Part shown: positions 11,721 to 22,704 of the stretch, piece after piece
Numbering within the stretch: the first letter of the stretch is position 1
Layout of the letters: each line of letters starts with the position of its first letter
NCBI GenBank assembly: GCA_963969395.1
Contig: OZ017801.1
Span: forward strand, 8,871,611-8,935,610
From: Pseudoscleropodium purum
Lineage: Eukaryota; Streptophyta; Bryopsida; Hypnales; Brachytheciaceae
Length of the DNA stretch: 64,000 nt
Reading direction: 5' to 3'
The notes under the pieces: generated by a model
What the model saw: only the letters and a program-made list of their open reading frames with translations
The model's database searches: none
What the model was told of the DNA's origin: nothing
Made by a program: the position numbers and the translations under genes

Positions 11721-12960
11721 GTTCGAGTGACAGTGCAGAAGGTTAGTCGTTCGATTCCACTGTATCACATAAGCTTACTTCCCGGCCGTGGAGAGTATGG
11801 CAATTTGTTGTTGAAGGAAGACAACGTGAATTTTCACCTGCTGATAGACGAAGTTGTCTCTGCCAAACTCGAAACCGGCAAGTCGATGCGGGGGCGACAT
11901 TCCAACGCACATGGACGACAACGAGGCCGTTGCACCAAGCTTGCTTATCATGTTGAAATCCGGCACTAATGGTGATTGTGATGACGGCCAGGTAGATGCT
12001 CTCTGATCATGATTTCATTAATTTGTCTCTCATTCAAGAGGATGAGGCATAAGTTGAATTTTGGCGTCCTCTATTGAGAGTGAACATTCATAACTTCATT
12101 GCAGGAACCATTGTTGGCCACAACCAGAGTGCTAGGAAATGGAATAAAATTCATATAATTTCGGGTTTACAGACCAGCGTAGATTCCACTGTCTAAATCG
12201 TCGTTGAACCTCAATCGAAGCAGACCAGAAGCTTTAAGTGTGACTTCTGTCGTTCGTATGATCTGACTGAGTTTAGGCAGTGTCGGCTGATACTACAGTA
12301 TTTCTATTGCTCCTCTGGGCAAATTCGCCGTGATGTTTGCGACATTTCTTATCCATGCATCTCTCTCACAACCTAAGTCAGTGGAGAAAATTCTTGTGAC
12401 AACGATCATTTCACCGTCCTCTCGAGAGTGATTCTATGTCCGCAACTGCTGCAGCGATGGAATCAGCTTGAGTTCCCGGGGAAGAAAAGGATCATCTGCA
12501 CACTGTCTTAATTAATACCTTTACACGAAAATTCCTTCCAAATAGTCGCTTGTTCATGACTTGGCGCTGAAAGAATTAATTTGGTTTTCGCACAGAATAC
12601 CATGGCTCAATGCAAGTGCTGAAGCCCGGCAATCGAAACTACAGGCACCTCCAGTAGAGGCTAACTCCAGTGTCTATTACTCCGTATTAATTACAACAAA
12701 TTATACTTACTGTAATGTAGTTGGTTGTTATTATACTTTTAGTTTGGGTATTTGAGTGGATAGTCACTTCATACATCACCCAAAGCAAATACAGCATTAG
12801 AGTTAAATATTTTAGAAAAGTATATTCTAAAGGGGCCTTGTGTCAAATTTTGATTGGTGGCCAAAAAGTTCAAACAAATCTCATTTTTAGAATCTTTCAA
12901 TATTTGATTTTTTGGAATCCTCATTTCAACAAGCTATATGGGATTACAAATTTGCACTAG
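11721..12960. other. Spacer, no recognised gene
   Basis: Composition is relatively balanced, and overlapping ORFs on both strands occur at 11727-11969, but none resembles a known family and none has splice context. It may be a decayed part of the duplicated block, but I could not align it by eye to the intact copy. Confidence 0.35.
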
Positions 12961-12961
12961 T

Positions 12962-13990
12962 GAGTAGTTGCAAGAAAGACCTATACTATTTTGCATCACA
13001 AATGAAGTTACCGAGTTTACATTGGCCATAACTTTTGGAGAATCAACTCGATGTACTTGAAATTTTTATTGAAGATGACTAACTTGGTCTTAAAGACAAA
13101 ACTTAATTTTTCAGAATTTAAAAAACAAAACTTTTTAGAATTAAATTTCAATTTAGCTAATTTATCACATTTTGCAGTTTAGGGGTTTTTAGTACTATGG
13201 AGTACCTTTTTAAATGATTTAGAGCTGAAATTTTTGTAGTCTATTTCCACACTAAGTGGGCATGTGACTACTAAGGGGCACCTAAAAAGACACTATTTTT
13301 TGTTGTCCACATGCGTGCAAATAGGCCTCCTTGCGCATGCCTTCTTGAACAATTAAAATGGTTATAAGATCATTCTTTTGGTGAAATCCCTTCATCATAT
13401 AGATCTCCCAAATTTGTCAATTTTTAGTTTTAAGAAAAAAATTCTTTTAATTTTTTACAAATTAAAATGTCAAAACACCTATTTTCATGACATTTTGCAC
13501 TTTTCTAGTTCTCTTATTTAGAGAATTTTTCTATACTTTTCTTTCTTCAAGTACCTTCTTCTTATAGGTCTATACATTCCTAGTTGTCATAATGGACAAC
13601 ATATTATTGTTCACGGACGAATCGGATCGATTAGGATTGACTGGCTGTCAACTTTGGAGCCCTGTAGCTTTTGCAAAAAGTATCCAAATTGGGCATATGA
13701 GATGTTTTTTGGCATCTACAAAAACTGTAAATGCCAAAAAAAATCTCATATGCCCAATTTGAGTACTTTTTGCAAAAGCTACAGGGTTCCAAAGTTGACA
13801 GCCGGTCAGCCCTAATCGGTCTGATTCGTCCATGAACAGTAATATACTGTCTATTATGACAACTAGGTATACATTAAATATATTTCTTATATCTTTTAAA
13901 AATTATTTTTCTAAATATAAAGTACTCCCAAAAAACTTAGCATTATAATGCCAAATGCTACAAAAAAGGGAGTCTTTCTTGCAACTACCC
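12962..13990. mobile_element. Non-autonomous TIR element (~1.03 kb)
   Basis: The left end reads GAGTAGTTGCAAGAAAGACC; the right end on the opposite strand reads GGGTAGTTGCAAGAAAGACT. TAGT occurs just outside both ends and could be the target duplication. The interior is AT-rich, encodes nothing, and hosts the palindromic element at 13579-13867. A related right end lies near 8685-8701. Superfamily is undetermined. Confidence 0.6.
13579..13867. mobile_element. Foldback MITE, near-perfect palindrome with 8-bp TSD
   Basis: The two arms (about 130 bases each) are inverted copies with few mismatches, from CCTAGTTGTCATAAT at the left to ATTATGACAACTAGG at the right, around a short loop near 13715-13735. 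The 8-bp TATACATT flanks it directly on both sides (13571-13578 and 13868-13875), marking transposition; an 8-bp duplication fits the hAT superfamily. ORFs inside are by-products of the palindrome. A transcript would form one long hairpin. Confidence 0.9.
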
Positions 13991-14629
13991 TAGTATGAGC
14001 ACTTGTATTGATTTTTATATTTATACTTGTATTTGTTTTTATATACATCATATTCTTATTTCTACTTATTTTCTACTTATATATATATTTTTTTGAAGGT
14101 GGCTAGTATTTTGAGGAGATAATTTGATCTTGACCACCAAGACAAGCGGGAATATAGAGAATTGTAGGTGTCCTATAAGGCACTTCTTCCACATACTATA
14201 ACCTTGGTAGTTGATTGTCTCATTGGAGCATATGATAGCTTGTGATCTATGCTCTCATGTCAACTTGTTATGGACACACTTTCCACCTACTTACATCACT
14301 ATCAATTTTTCAATGTTTTCTTCTCAAAAGTTCATATGTACTAGAGTTTATTGTACATGTTATCATTTCAACACTTGTGAGTAAAATTAGTGTAATTTTG
14401 GAACTAAGATAATATAGAATGTCTATTTTAGTTATTGGAAAAAATTCTAATTTTAGCATTTCAAGTTTCACATATTAGAATGAAAGAGCCTTCAAATAAA
14501 TTCTTCTATGCTTTTCATATATTAGCTTACAAATTAACAAACTTTGGACATACTTCAAATTTTTCTTAATGGCCCAAATGTAGGATTATAATAAGAATTA
14601 ATCACCTCAATCTCATCTTTTTATTTGTA

Positions 14630-15050
14630 AAGGCCCTGGAATGATGGCATAAGCAACCGCAATTAGATCGTAATGGGAGGAATGATGACAACTTCCTACC
14701 TATTCAAAGGATTCATTCTCGAGGTGCTATTAGAAAGCATCAACCTAGTGAACAAGGAACCCCATTAAGTTCCTTTAAAGTTGATGACTTGATTTGTTAG
14801 CTTAAAAGGGATGCATATCATGCTCTATTCCAAGCATTCATTGCCCATCAAAGCTTCTTACTTGATCAAAAGAAGGGCTTATGCCTAGTTTGAAAAATGA
14901 ACTAAGAATTGCAAATGAGCAACACCAACAAATGTTGGGGACAATTGGAAATGATGAAACTCTTGCAAGGGTTCTAAAATGGAGACATATAAGAAAGGCC
15001 TCAAGCATACATCCTCCTCCACCTCAAGAATCTTCTCCAATTTTGGTCTT
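14630..15050 (+). pseudogene. EMSY-like ENT-domain gene relic
   Basis: Read forward with two corrections, the segment gives an ENT domain, the module of plant EMSY-like chromatin proteins: YHALFQAFIAHQSFL, then a KKGL turn, MPSLKNELRIANEQHQQML and a terminal LARVLKWRH. A TAG at 14798-14800 interrupts the frame just before LKRDAYHAL, and one base is missing at about 14880. Upstream residues (RGAIRKHQPSEQGTPLSS) join in the same frame. No introns or further domains (such as Agenet) were recognised. Family call is by pattern. Confidence 0.6.
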
Positions 15051-15509
15051 TTAAGGGTTAACCTCTAAAGTTTCAAAGTCCTAGGATGAATATGTTAGGA
15101 TTTTGGATAGATTCCTAAGATATTAGTATTTATGGTGATTTTTTGAAGGTATATGAATCTACCACTACTAATAAAGTGATTTTTCTCATGGATTTTGAAC
15201 ATAATTTTACAAAACCATAAAAATCCTCAAGTCTCTACAATATAGAAATCTTAACCCGGCTAAAGTTCTTTAGAATTTCAAGGTCTAAAACTACTTCAAA
15301 ATGCTCATTTACATCAATGTATGAAACCTTTACCTTAAACTTTTTTTTTTTTTTAATAAATCCAATCTTAGGATCATTTAGCTAACTTAGAATATTTTTA
15401 ATAAATTATTTTTATTCTCAACATCCTAAATCATATATACTAACCCCTAAATGCTAAAGTCCTATAATACTAATGATACAAAGAGCAACAATGCTAATAT
15501 GTGAGCATG

Positions 15510-16919
15510 CATTAGAAGAAACCTAGGTTTTTTTTGACAAGCCCATAACATGCTAGGTACGTTGTTTAGGATGTCAATCATATTTACATTGATGTCCAGA
15601 AAAATGTCTTATAATATTAAGCAAACAAACCTCAAAACATCTAAAATTATAGAAAATGTGGTCTAATTTGAAGAAAATTTCGGAGGACGTTTTAAGAAAC
15701 ATGGTCTTTTAAGCTCAAAAAATCTTGCCATGTAGCTGCTGCCTAACCTCCACATTAGCACCAATGAGGCAGGCAATGCCACATCAACAATTATTCATTG
15801 GAGCCCTTGTTGAAGTCATTAGTGCAATCGATTGTAGGTCCTATCACTTTGAACATTTATTACAACACATGCATGTTTTTTTGGACGTTAATAATGATAT
15901 GAGGTTATTTTTTTTGGACACCATGAAGCGTCTTCCATGTCTTATAACATGTTTGTAGGGATGTGAAAACATCATGAATAACATTTTTTGGGACATGCTT
16001 GATAAACATATTTGAATTTTGTGAGATGTTAATTTAGACATCTAGATGTTTTTAAGATGTCAACATAGATGTCCAAACATTTTGGGATGTCAATTTAGAC
16101 ATTCACCATACATAATAATCTATACACTATATACAATAAGTCATACATTATATACCATATACAATACAACGTACACAATATGTCGTACATAATATATTGT
16201 ATTTGGCTTCAAAAGTCACTTACTGTGAATAAGTTGACATGAGAAAACAAGCTATATATACAAGTAGGGTGGTAGGTTAGAAGACAAACCATAAGGGATA
16301 TAACTTTGGAATTGTATGAAAAGTATAATTTTAGACATGAGCATTCTTATAAACTCAACGTTGTCTTAGTTGATGTTTAAAAAACATTTGAACATCTTAG
16401 TTGACGTCTTGGTTAATGTCTTAAGAAATATCTTGATGTATAAGTTGATGTCTTTGTTGACATTTGAAAAAACATTTTTATAATTCTCAGATTGTGTTAA
16501 AGTGTGTTGACGTCACACTCATTGGATGTCACATCAATAACCAATTTTTAATTATTTTTTGCAAAAACTACCATATAGTTGCCTCTACCTTGTATATTAG
16601 TACAATTTGGTCAATGTTTTACCTCAGCTCCTAGTAAGTTCTACAAACTTACCCATAGTCAAAACGGTAAGCCTTCGCTCACATGGTAGTGTCATGTTTT
16701 TTGGACGTCATAAAAAACATACTCATATTTTATTGGATGTTTCTTTGAACATATTTCTTTTTCTTAACATAACATTGTTTTTCTATGGACATCCATATGT
16801 TTTCTTCAATGTCCAAGACAATTTTGCAACCCACTATCCTAAGTCTTTGACATCCTTTTGTCTACAAAAACATTTGTGTTTTTGTCTGATGTCACAAGAA
16901 ATGTGGGTTTCTTCTAGTG
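15510..16919. mobile_element. CACTA-type non-autonomous transposon (1.41 kb)
   Basis: The right end, read inward on the opposite strand, begins CACTAGAAGAAACCCACA; the left end begins CATTAGAAGAAACCTAGG, a near match with one change in the CACTA core. ATG lies directly outside both ends (15507-15509 and 16920-16922), the 3-bp target duplication expected for CACTA/En-Spm elements. The interior carries many copies of GATGTC/GACATC and AACAT/ATGTT motifs in both orientations, like subterminal transposase-binding repeats. No transposase is encoded; internal ORFs are repeat by-products. Confidence 0.85.
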
Positions 16920-16969
16920 ATGAAAATGCAAGCATGTGAACTTTGAGTATATATATAAGTAGATATACA

Positions 16970-17075
16970 ACAACCATTGAAGGTGCTTATAATATAAACA
17001 CCTATAATATAGGTATCTATATTATAGTTATACTATAATCATAGAAGGTTTCTATAATATAGACACCTATAATAT
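16970..17075. repeat. AT-rich imperfect tandem repeat
   Basis: Short units of the form CTATAATATAGACACCTATAATATAG repeat imperfectly and in both orientations. This is low-complexity sequence with no coding content. Confidence 0.5.
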
Positions 17076-17284
17076 AGTCTTTTAAGTTCCTATGCTCACA
17101 CTCTTAGGTTCACATAATAGCAACCCTCATACAAAGAGTGAAATGAATAACATTCTCTACATCCAAAACCATCATCATATTCAACTCAAATGCAAAATCA
17201 ATAAATACCAAAATCTCAATACATCATCTAAAAATCCATTGTCCATAAGAAAAATCCCACTCTGATTCTTTTAATTATCTTGTG

Positions 17285-18075
17285 CTCCAATGAATGCAAC
17301 TTTCATGACTTTTGACTACATGGTTAAAAGATTATTGTATGATATTTAATTTTCAATGTTTGGTAGGCAACTCGAGTAACTCAAAAAAAATTCTCTATTA
17401 ATCCTTTTAAAAAATAATTTTCTAGTTTATATATACATGGAAAGCTTTGAATAATTCCATTTTGATTAATGAGATGAAAGTTATGAGGAGTCTTAGTTTG
17501 TAAACAATTGTAAAATCTCTACTTTGAAATAAATTTTGAAGTCCTTTATTTAACTCAATTTTCAATATTTTTGAAAAAAATAAAAACCTTGGGTGTAGAA
17601 TCTATAGATTGATTATGAAAAAACTACAACCATTGGGATTTAAATTTTTCAATTCCATCTTAAAATTTTAGTATTTTAAATCATTTTTAACTTCTTCTAC
17701 TTACTATTTTTTTTCCTATATGTTGTACAATTCCAAATTATCTAAATTTTTTCAAGCATGTAGCTTACTTGCCTTGAAAAATTAATCCAAAGAAGCACCA
17801 CAATTTGGGACATTTCTTTATACAAATTTGACCTTATGAAGTACAACTACCCATTTTTACTTAGGGTCCCAAAAGGATTTTTGTCAATTCAAATGTTAAT
17901 ATCTTACAATCTATATGTTGAAAATTTTCAAAATTTTTTCCACACCTTTACAAACTAGCATACTATAAGATTTTACAATTGTATCTATCTAAGAATTTTT
18001 TTTTCTAAAATTTGGTACTAATATTAGAAATGATAGTTTTGGAGTGTTTTTGATAAAAACATAGTTAAAAACATG
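17285..18075 (+). mobile_element. TTAA-type MITE, copy B, degraded ends
   Basis: Interior sequence follows copy A (3574-4514) in the same order and orientation, including GACTACATGGTTAAAAG and TTTTTTCCTATATGTTG. Clear terminal repeats are not preserved, so both limits are approximate. Confidence 0.6.
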
Positions 18076-18152
18076 TATAGGTTAAAAGACTTTTATAAAT
18101 CATTAAATCTACTTATTAAATCAATTAGGGTTTGTAATATTAAAGCCAAATG

Positions 18153-18474
18153 CAGGGTTGACAGGACGGTCGGACGCGGACGCTATGTCCGCAGCATCCG
18201 TTGACATTCGCGGACGTCGTCCGCCCCATCCGCCTATCCCCCCGTCCGCCCGTCTGCCTCGGTACGGCCATCCGCCCGGTTACGGCCGTCCGATCGACAC
18301 GCGGACTGATCTGGTCCGCATGATCTGGGCGTCTGCCTCGGGCCGTCCGCCCCGTCCGTTCGCCTTCCGACGGCGGGAGGGACGTTGCGTCCGTTGGTGT
18401 CCGTGAGGATGGACGTCCGGACGTTTAGGTTACGGACGCCTTTTTCGGGCGGACGTAAAGATTCGTCAACCCTG
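18153..18474. mobile_element. GC-rich hAT-type MITE with 8-bp TSD (322 bp)
   Basis: The ends are perfect 10-bp inverted repeats, CAGGGTTGAC and GTCAACCCTG, of the CAGGG type usual for hAT elements. GCCAAATG lies directly outside both ends (18145-18152 and 18475-18482), a perfect 8-bp target duplication. The interior is extremely GC-rich compared with its AT-rich surroundings and is packed with GGACG/CGTCC and CGGAC/GTCCG motifs. ORFs on both strands come from this repetition; there is no transposase. The perfect ends and duplication suggest a recent insertion. Confidence 0.93.
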
Positions 18475-18482
18475 GCCAAATG

Positions 18483-19729
18483 AGCCACTAGACTATACAT
18501 ACTATCCCACCTAGGCTCTAATTGATTATACATTTAACAAAAAATCCTATCAAAATCATGTTAAAGAATGCCATACTACCCAACTAAAATAATCTTATTT
18601 CCAATACAAGTCTTTGCTTAACTTGATACCAAATGACTTCAAGAGATAAAAGTGTAAAGTAAACATATAAGTTTTGAATTCACAAACATTTGAAGTTCGT
18701 ATTGAATGCATGTGTTTTTGTCCTTTTTGAAGCTAGATAATGGTGTGATGTCACTTATGGGCTAACACTTCATACCAAATTTTTACATAGCCTTCTTGAT
18801 CTTCTTCTCACCTTGACTTTGCTTTGACTTTACACTTCCAAATTCATCTTCACATACAAAGTAATAAATTCAATTGTCTTATTAAGGAAATTTCATAAAT
18901 CATACAAATTAACAAAACAATACACAATAACTTGCAAATTAACAAAGCTAAAGACAAGAAGTCATTCAAAAAAGGTACTTGATAACATGCCTTTTATCCA
19001 AGACCTTTTCCCTTTACTGTTGTCTCCATTGAGGATGCCTCATCTTCATCATCATTGTCCTCACTATCTTCTATAGAGGCACCATATAATTGACACAACA
19101 TTTGCCCACACTTATAGTTTGATCAAAATTTAGAATGGACAATTCTAATTACAAAAGAATTATAGAAAAGTTCACAAGATTGTATGTCTTCTTATACACC
19201 ATTTATATATTTCAAAAACAAAAACAAAACATCAAAGCAAATGTTGCAAACTCTACACATGAATAAATGTCATAACATTCCAAAAATGCTCAATACAAAC
19301 CTCAAATATGGAGTTGAATATTTGACTTCAACTTTGAAGGATTATTATGTTTACAACATTGTTCAGTTAGATTGATAGTTTTTAAATAAAACGATAGAAA
19401 CAAAATATTTTACCTTAGCCTATAAATGATTGCAATTCAACTTACATGGTTTTGAGTCAAGAAAAATGTATTTTTTTATAGATTCTAAAGTATTGAGTTA
19501 AGTTGTAAGGAGAGAAGGAAGTAAACACTTTACTACATACAGTTGATACATATCAAATTCACAATAATGACTAAGAACTTTAATAACTCTTAAGGAATAC
19601 TTTTAACTCATTAGTGATAATATTACTATCACTTGGTGACTAATACCCTACATGAAAATCATATTTGACAATTTTTTGTCAAAAAGTACCACATGTCAAC
19701 ATGTGATTATTTTAGGATGACGTAGACCT
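18483..19729. other. AT-rich spacer with a possible coding relic
   Basis: No gene is supported. On the minus strand 19010-19130 reads KCGQMLCQLYGASIEDSED followed by an acidic D/E run and a stop, which looks like the acidic C terminus of a lost protein. It has no recognisable family and no matching upstream frame. Confidence 0.3.
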
Positions 19730-20693
19730 CTCAATTTGATTGATGAAGAAATTCAATTTCCGACACTGACTTCGTTAGATCTGAGATTGGAGACGAAGTT
19801 CCCAAGTGAGGTTCCCAATTACGTACGTCCCCACGTCCTCTGATCACATCCTTCACACCGTCCGATCGGGAGAGGCCACCAACCGTCGAGCTGACGGTCT
19901 GTGTTGAGTCTGCAGGAGTCAGTGCACGTACAATCAAATAGAGCACGGAGCAAGTGCGTTTGCTCGTTGCGGAGCGTCCGCAGCGTCGATTCTCCGGTCA
20001 ATTTTCTCGGGAAGAGCTCGTACTCGGTTCCCGTGGTGGCTGATCGAGGCGGTCGCCGATGGTGACTGGCTGATTTTTCCGCTCCATTTTAGACGCAACG
20101 AGCTGCATTTTGGTGTCTCCGGCGGTACGATGAGTAAACGTACGTTGTTGAGTGTTTTATCCATTGAAAGAGCGTTTTTAGTGTGGCGGAAATGTTTAAT
20201 GAATGCCTCAACGAGCTGTAGTGTCCGGTTTTTCTTCGATTGAAGAATTTGGTTACGCATGCTTCGCACAGTGTGCTCGATCAAATCGATCATTTGCTAG
20301 AAATATATTGTCATTTTGTGAATAGGCTATTATACTTTTGTCGATAGTTTAACTTGGCAGTAATTGTCTCTCTGAAGATAATTTCTAGTGGTCTTGTTGA
20401 AACCAGCTGATTGCACAAAATAAATTCTGTAGAGAGTAGTCATCCTGCAAGGTATCTACGTTGAAGCAAGAGAAAATCGTCTTCAACTAAGAACTTCTGA
20501 ACTGTATTATTAATATTTCAGGTCAATAACTTTGGGCCGCCGTGCACATTGTCATCTCTAATAATTTTGCTCCTCGTACGCAGGCAATCAGGATTCGGAG
20601 AAGGGCCACATCCGGTGCCGTTCTATTTCGAGTCTGGAGCTGCAAGCTCAAGAAGAAGGAGCCGTAGAGGCCGAAGCCCTCCTTGAAGGGAAG
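19730..20693 (+). promoter_or_regulatory. Probable promoter and 5' leader of the apyrase gene
   Basis: Composition turns gene-like at about 19730. The stretch to the apyrase ATG probably holds its promoter and leader. A good splice acceptor (TATTTCAG ending at 20521) suggests an intron in the leader, but the matching donor was not fixed. Antisense ORFs at 19934-20293 and 20523-20735 have no recognisable relatives. Confidence 0.4.
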
Positions 20694-22106
20694 ATGAGGA
20701 CACTTCGAAGAGAGACGTTTTCGGAGAAATGCCACTGGTACAGAGTGATTTTTGTGATTTGCGTGCCCCTTGCTCTCATATCAGTAGTTTCGGTATTGAT
20801 GCCTCGTGTTGTGGATCCGGGTGACGCTGCCGCGTACGACGCTATTTTCGAGCTTCCCAGCAACAATGTGAGGGTTCCCGATCAGAAGCGTTACGCAGTG
20901 ATTTTCGATGCTGGGAGCTCCGGCAGCCGCGTGCACGTGTATGCGTTCGACAAAAACCTGCAGTTGGTGAAAATTGGGAGCGAACTTGAAGTGTTCGTGC
21001 AGAAGAAACCGGGATTAAGTTCGTATGCGCTGAATCCGAGGGCAGGAGCGGAGTCGTTGCAATCGTTGCTGGACGTAGCTTTGAAGAGCGTTCCTGTAGA
21101 GCAGCAAAGCACGACGCCTGTGCTGCTGGGTGCAACCGCTGGACTGAGGCTCCTCCCCGGAAACCAGTCGAAGAACCTTCTTAAGGAAGTGGAGACGCTG
21201 TTGCAGAACAGCGCGTTCAAGTTCAAGCCTGAATGGGTGAGCATCATAGATGGCACGCAGGAAGGGTCGTACCAGTGGGTGACGGTGAACTATCTTCGGA
21301 GTCACCTCGGCAAGTCGTTCGATCAGTCAGTGGGTATAGTGGACCTGGGTGGAGGATCCGTGCAGATGGCATATGCAATTTCGGACGACGATTTTTCGAA
21401 GGCTCCAAAGCCAAAAGGCGACGAACAATCGTACGTGAGGAAGATGGAGCTAATGGGAACGTCGTACAATCTGTACGTGCACAGCTACCTCAACTATGGA
21501 CTGTTGGCGGCGAGGGCGGAAGTTCTGAAGCTGGTGAACGAATCTGAAACTTGCCCTTGTCTTGGAAAAGGCTTCGAAGGATCGTACACGTATGGCGGAC
21601 AGGAGTACAAGCCAATCGCGGGGGCAGATGGTGGAGATTATGGGAAGTGCAGTAAACTTGTGTTGGCTGCGCTGAGAGTGGATGCAGCGTGTGAGAGTAT
21701 GAAATGCACGTTTGGAGGGATTTGGAATGGAGGTGGGGGCCCTGGGATGAAGTCGCTATTTGTGGCTTCTTTCTTTTTCGACCGGGCTGTGGACGCAGGG
21801 ATTGTTAAGGATGCGGATGCCGCAGAGGCAGTGGTGACACCGTCAGTCTTTGAAGAGGCCGCGAAGAAGATCTGCAGCCTCAGCATTGCGGAACTGGGTG
21901 ACGAGTATCCTAACGTGGCGGCGGAGACTCGAAAGTTCTTGTGCATAGATTTGACGTACCAGTACTTGCTACTAGTGACTGGGTTTCAGTTGGATGCAAG
22001 CGCAGAGATGACTTTGGTGAGGAAGGTGAAATATACGGGGGCGTATGTGGAAACTGCTTGGCCGCTCGGCAGTGCAATCGAGCTCGTATCTCTGAACAAG
22101 GTTTGA
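20694..22106 (+). CDS. Apyrase (GDA1/CD39 nucleoside di-/triphosphatase)
   Basis: This single uninterrupted frame of 470 residues encodes an apyrase, which hydrolyses NTPs and NDPs to monophosphates in the Golgi lumen or outside the cell. The five apyrase conserved regions are visible in order: ACR1 IFDAGSSGSRVHVYAFD (from about residue 70), ACR2 GATAGLRLLPG (about 146), ACR3 DGTQEGSYQWVTVNYL (about 185), ACR4 GIVDLGGGSVQMA (about 214) and ACR5 GGIWNGGGGPG (about 341). The DLGGGS and DAGSSGS loops bind phosphate and ACR3 supplies the catalytic Glu. An N-terminal hydrophobic stretch (about 17-37) is a likely membrane anchor giving a type II topology. Length is normal for plant apyrases. The lack of introns is notable, since many plant apyrase genes have several. 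Confidence 0.95.
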   Translation: MRTLRRETFSEKCHWYRVIFVICVPLALISVVSVLMPRVVDPGDAAAYDAIFELPSNNVRVPDQKRYAVIFDAGSSGSRVHVYAFDKNLQLVKIGSELEVFVQKKPGLSSYALNPRAGAESLQSLLDVALKSVPVEQQSTTPVLLGATAGLRLLPGNQSKNLLKEVETLLQNSAFKFKPEWVSIIDGTQEGSYQWVTVNYLRSHLGKSFDQSVGIVDLGGGSVQMAYAISDDDFSKAPKPKGDEQSYVRKMELMGTSYNLYVHSYLNYGLLAARAEVLKLVNESETCPCLGKGFEGSYTYGGQEYKPIAGADGGDYGKCSKLVLAALRVDAACESMKCTFGGIWNGGGGPGMKSLFVASFFFDRAVDAGIVKDADAAEAVVTPSVFEEAAKKICSLSIAELGDEYPNVAAETRKFLCIDLTYQYLLLVTGFQLDASAEMTLVRKVKYTGAYVETAWPLGSAIELVSLNKV

Positions 22107-22704
22107 CAACCCAGTCGGAGTCTCCGAGCAGTGTTTGGATAGATTCACTCACTCTGAAGGATTTATAGATTCTGGTTTAAAATGGATTGTATTTTCACTC
22201 TGAATCTGGGGCCGAGTTTAGGAGTGAAGCATCTCCAACTGGAACCGAGTGCTGGACTGTCGCTGAGTACTGGAGATTCAGAGATTTTGTAGGACACTTT
22301 GCAGGAATGCAATATAGGGAACGCTGCTGGTGGAGTTGAAACTCGTGCTCTGATATTGTGCTTAGCCTGGATTATCGACGATCATCGTGCTTATTCCTGC
22401 AGTGGTACTTCACCGGTAGGTGTTATCGTGCATTGTTAGTGCAGAAGGTAGGAGGAAATATTTTCACCTGTCGACGTGGAGTATGTAGCTGGAATACTCT
22501 ATATCTTGCGAGACTGCTTATTGACGCGGATTATAATTATTTACAAGATCGTATTTATGTACTGAAAATAATTTGTGGATGATAACATGAACTGGAGTTC
22601 CATCTGTGCAGTACCGTTGGAGCTATTATTAAGTTGCCCCCTGTCCGACGGTCTGGCTCACGATGTAGTGGTCAATGTCGTATTGCGCAGCGCGGAACTA
22701 ATAA
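22107..22704 (+). other. 3' flank of the apyrase gene
   Basis: The stretch is gene-like in composition, with no recognisable second gene. It probably contains the apyrase 3' untranslated region; the small ORF at 22358-22582 has no recognised relatives. Confidence 0.4.

Noticed and set aside
11700..11775. Possible tRNA 3' half around GTTCGATTCC
   Set aside because: No matching A box, anticodon arm or acceptor stem was found at suitable spacing.
11775..11966. 63-codon minus-strand ORF as a further AsmA-like exon in block copy 1
   Set aside because: Its translation does not match any exon of the intact gene at 30333-35862.
13648..13833. 61-codon ORF
   Set aside because: It is contained in the 289-bp palindrome and mirrors its arms.
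15510..16919. CRISPR-like regularity from repeated GATGTC motifs
   Set aside because: Spacing and orientation are irregular, and the CACTA ends with target duplication explain the region.
18158..18533. Overlapping GC-rich ORFs of 82 and 99 codons
   Set aside because: They lie in the repeat-rich hAT MITE (18153-18474) and result from its skewed composition.
19934..20293. 119-codon minus-strand ORF upstream of apyrase
   Set aside because: No recognised family or splice context, and it sits where the apyrase leader is expected; coding cannot be excluded but is not supported.
20842..21946. Antisense ORFs of about 96-121 codons across the apyrase
   Set aside because: They are shadows of the GC-rich sense coding frame, whose conserved regions are unmistakable.
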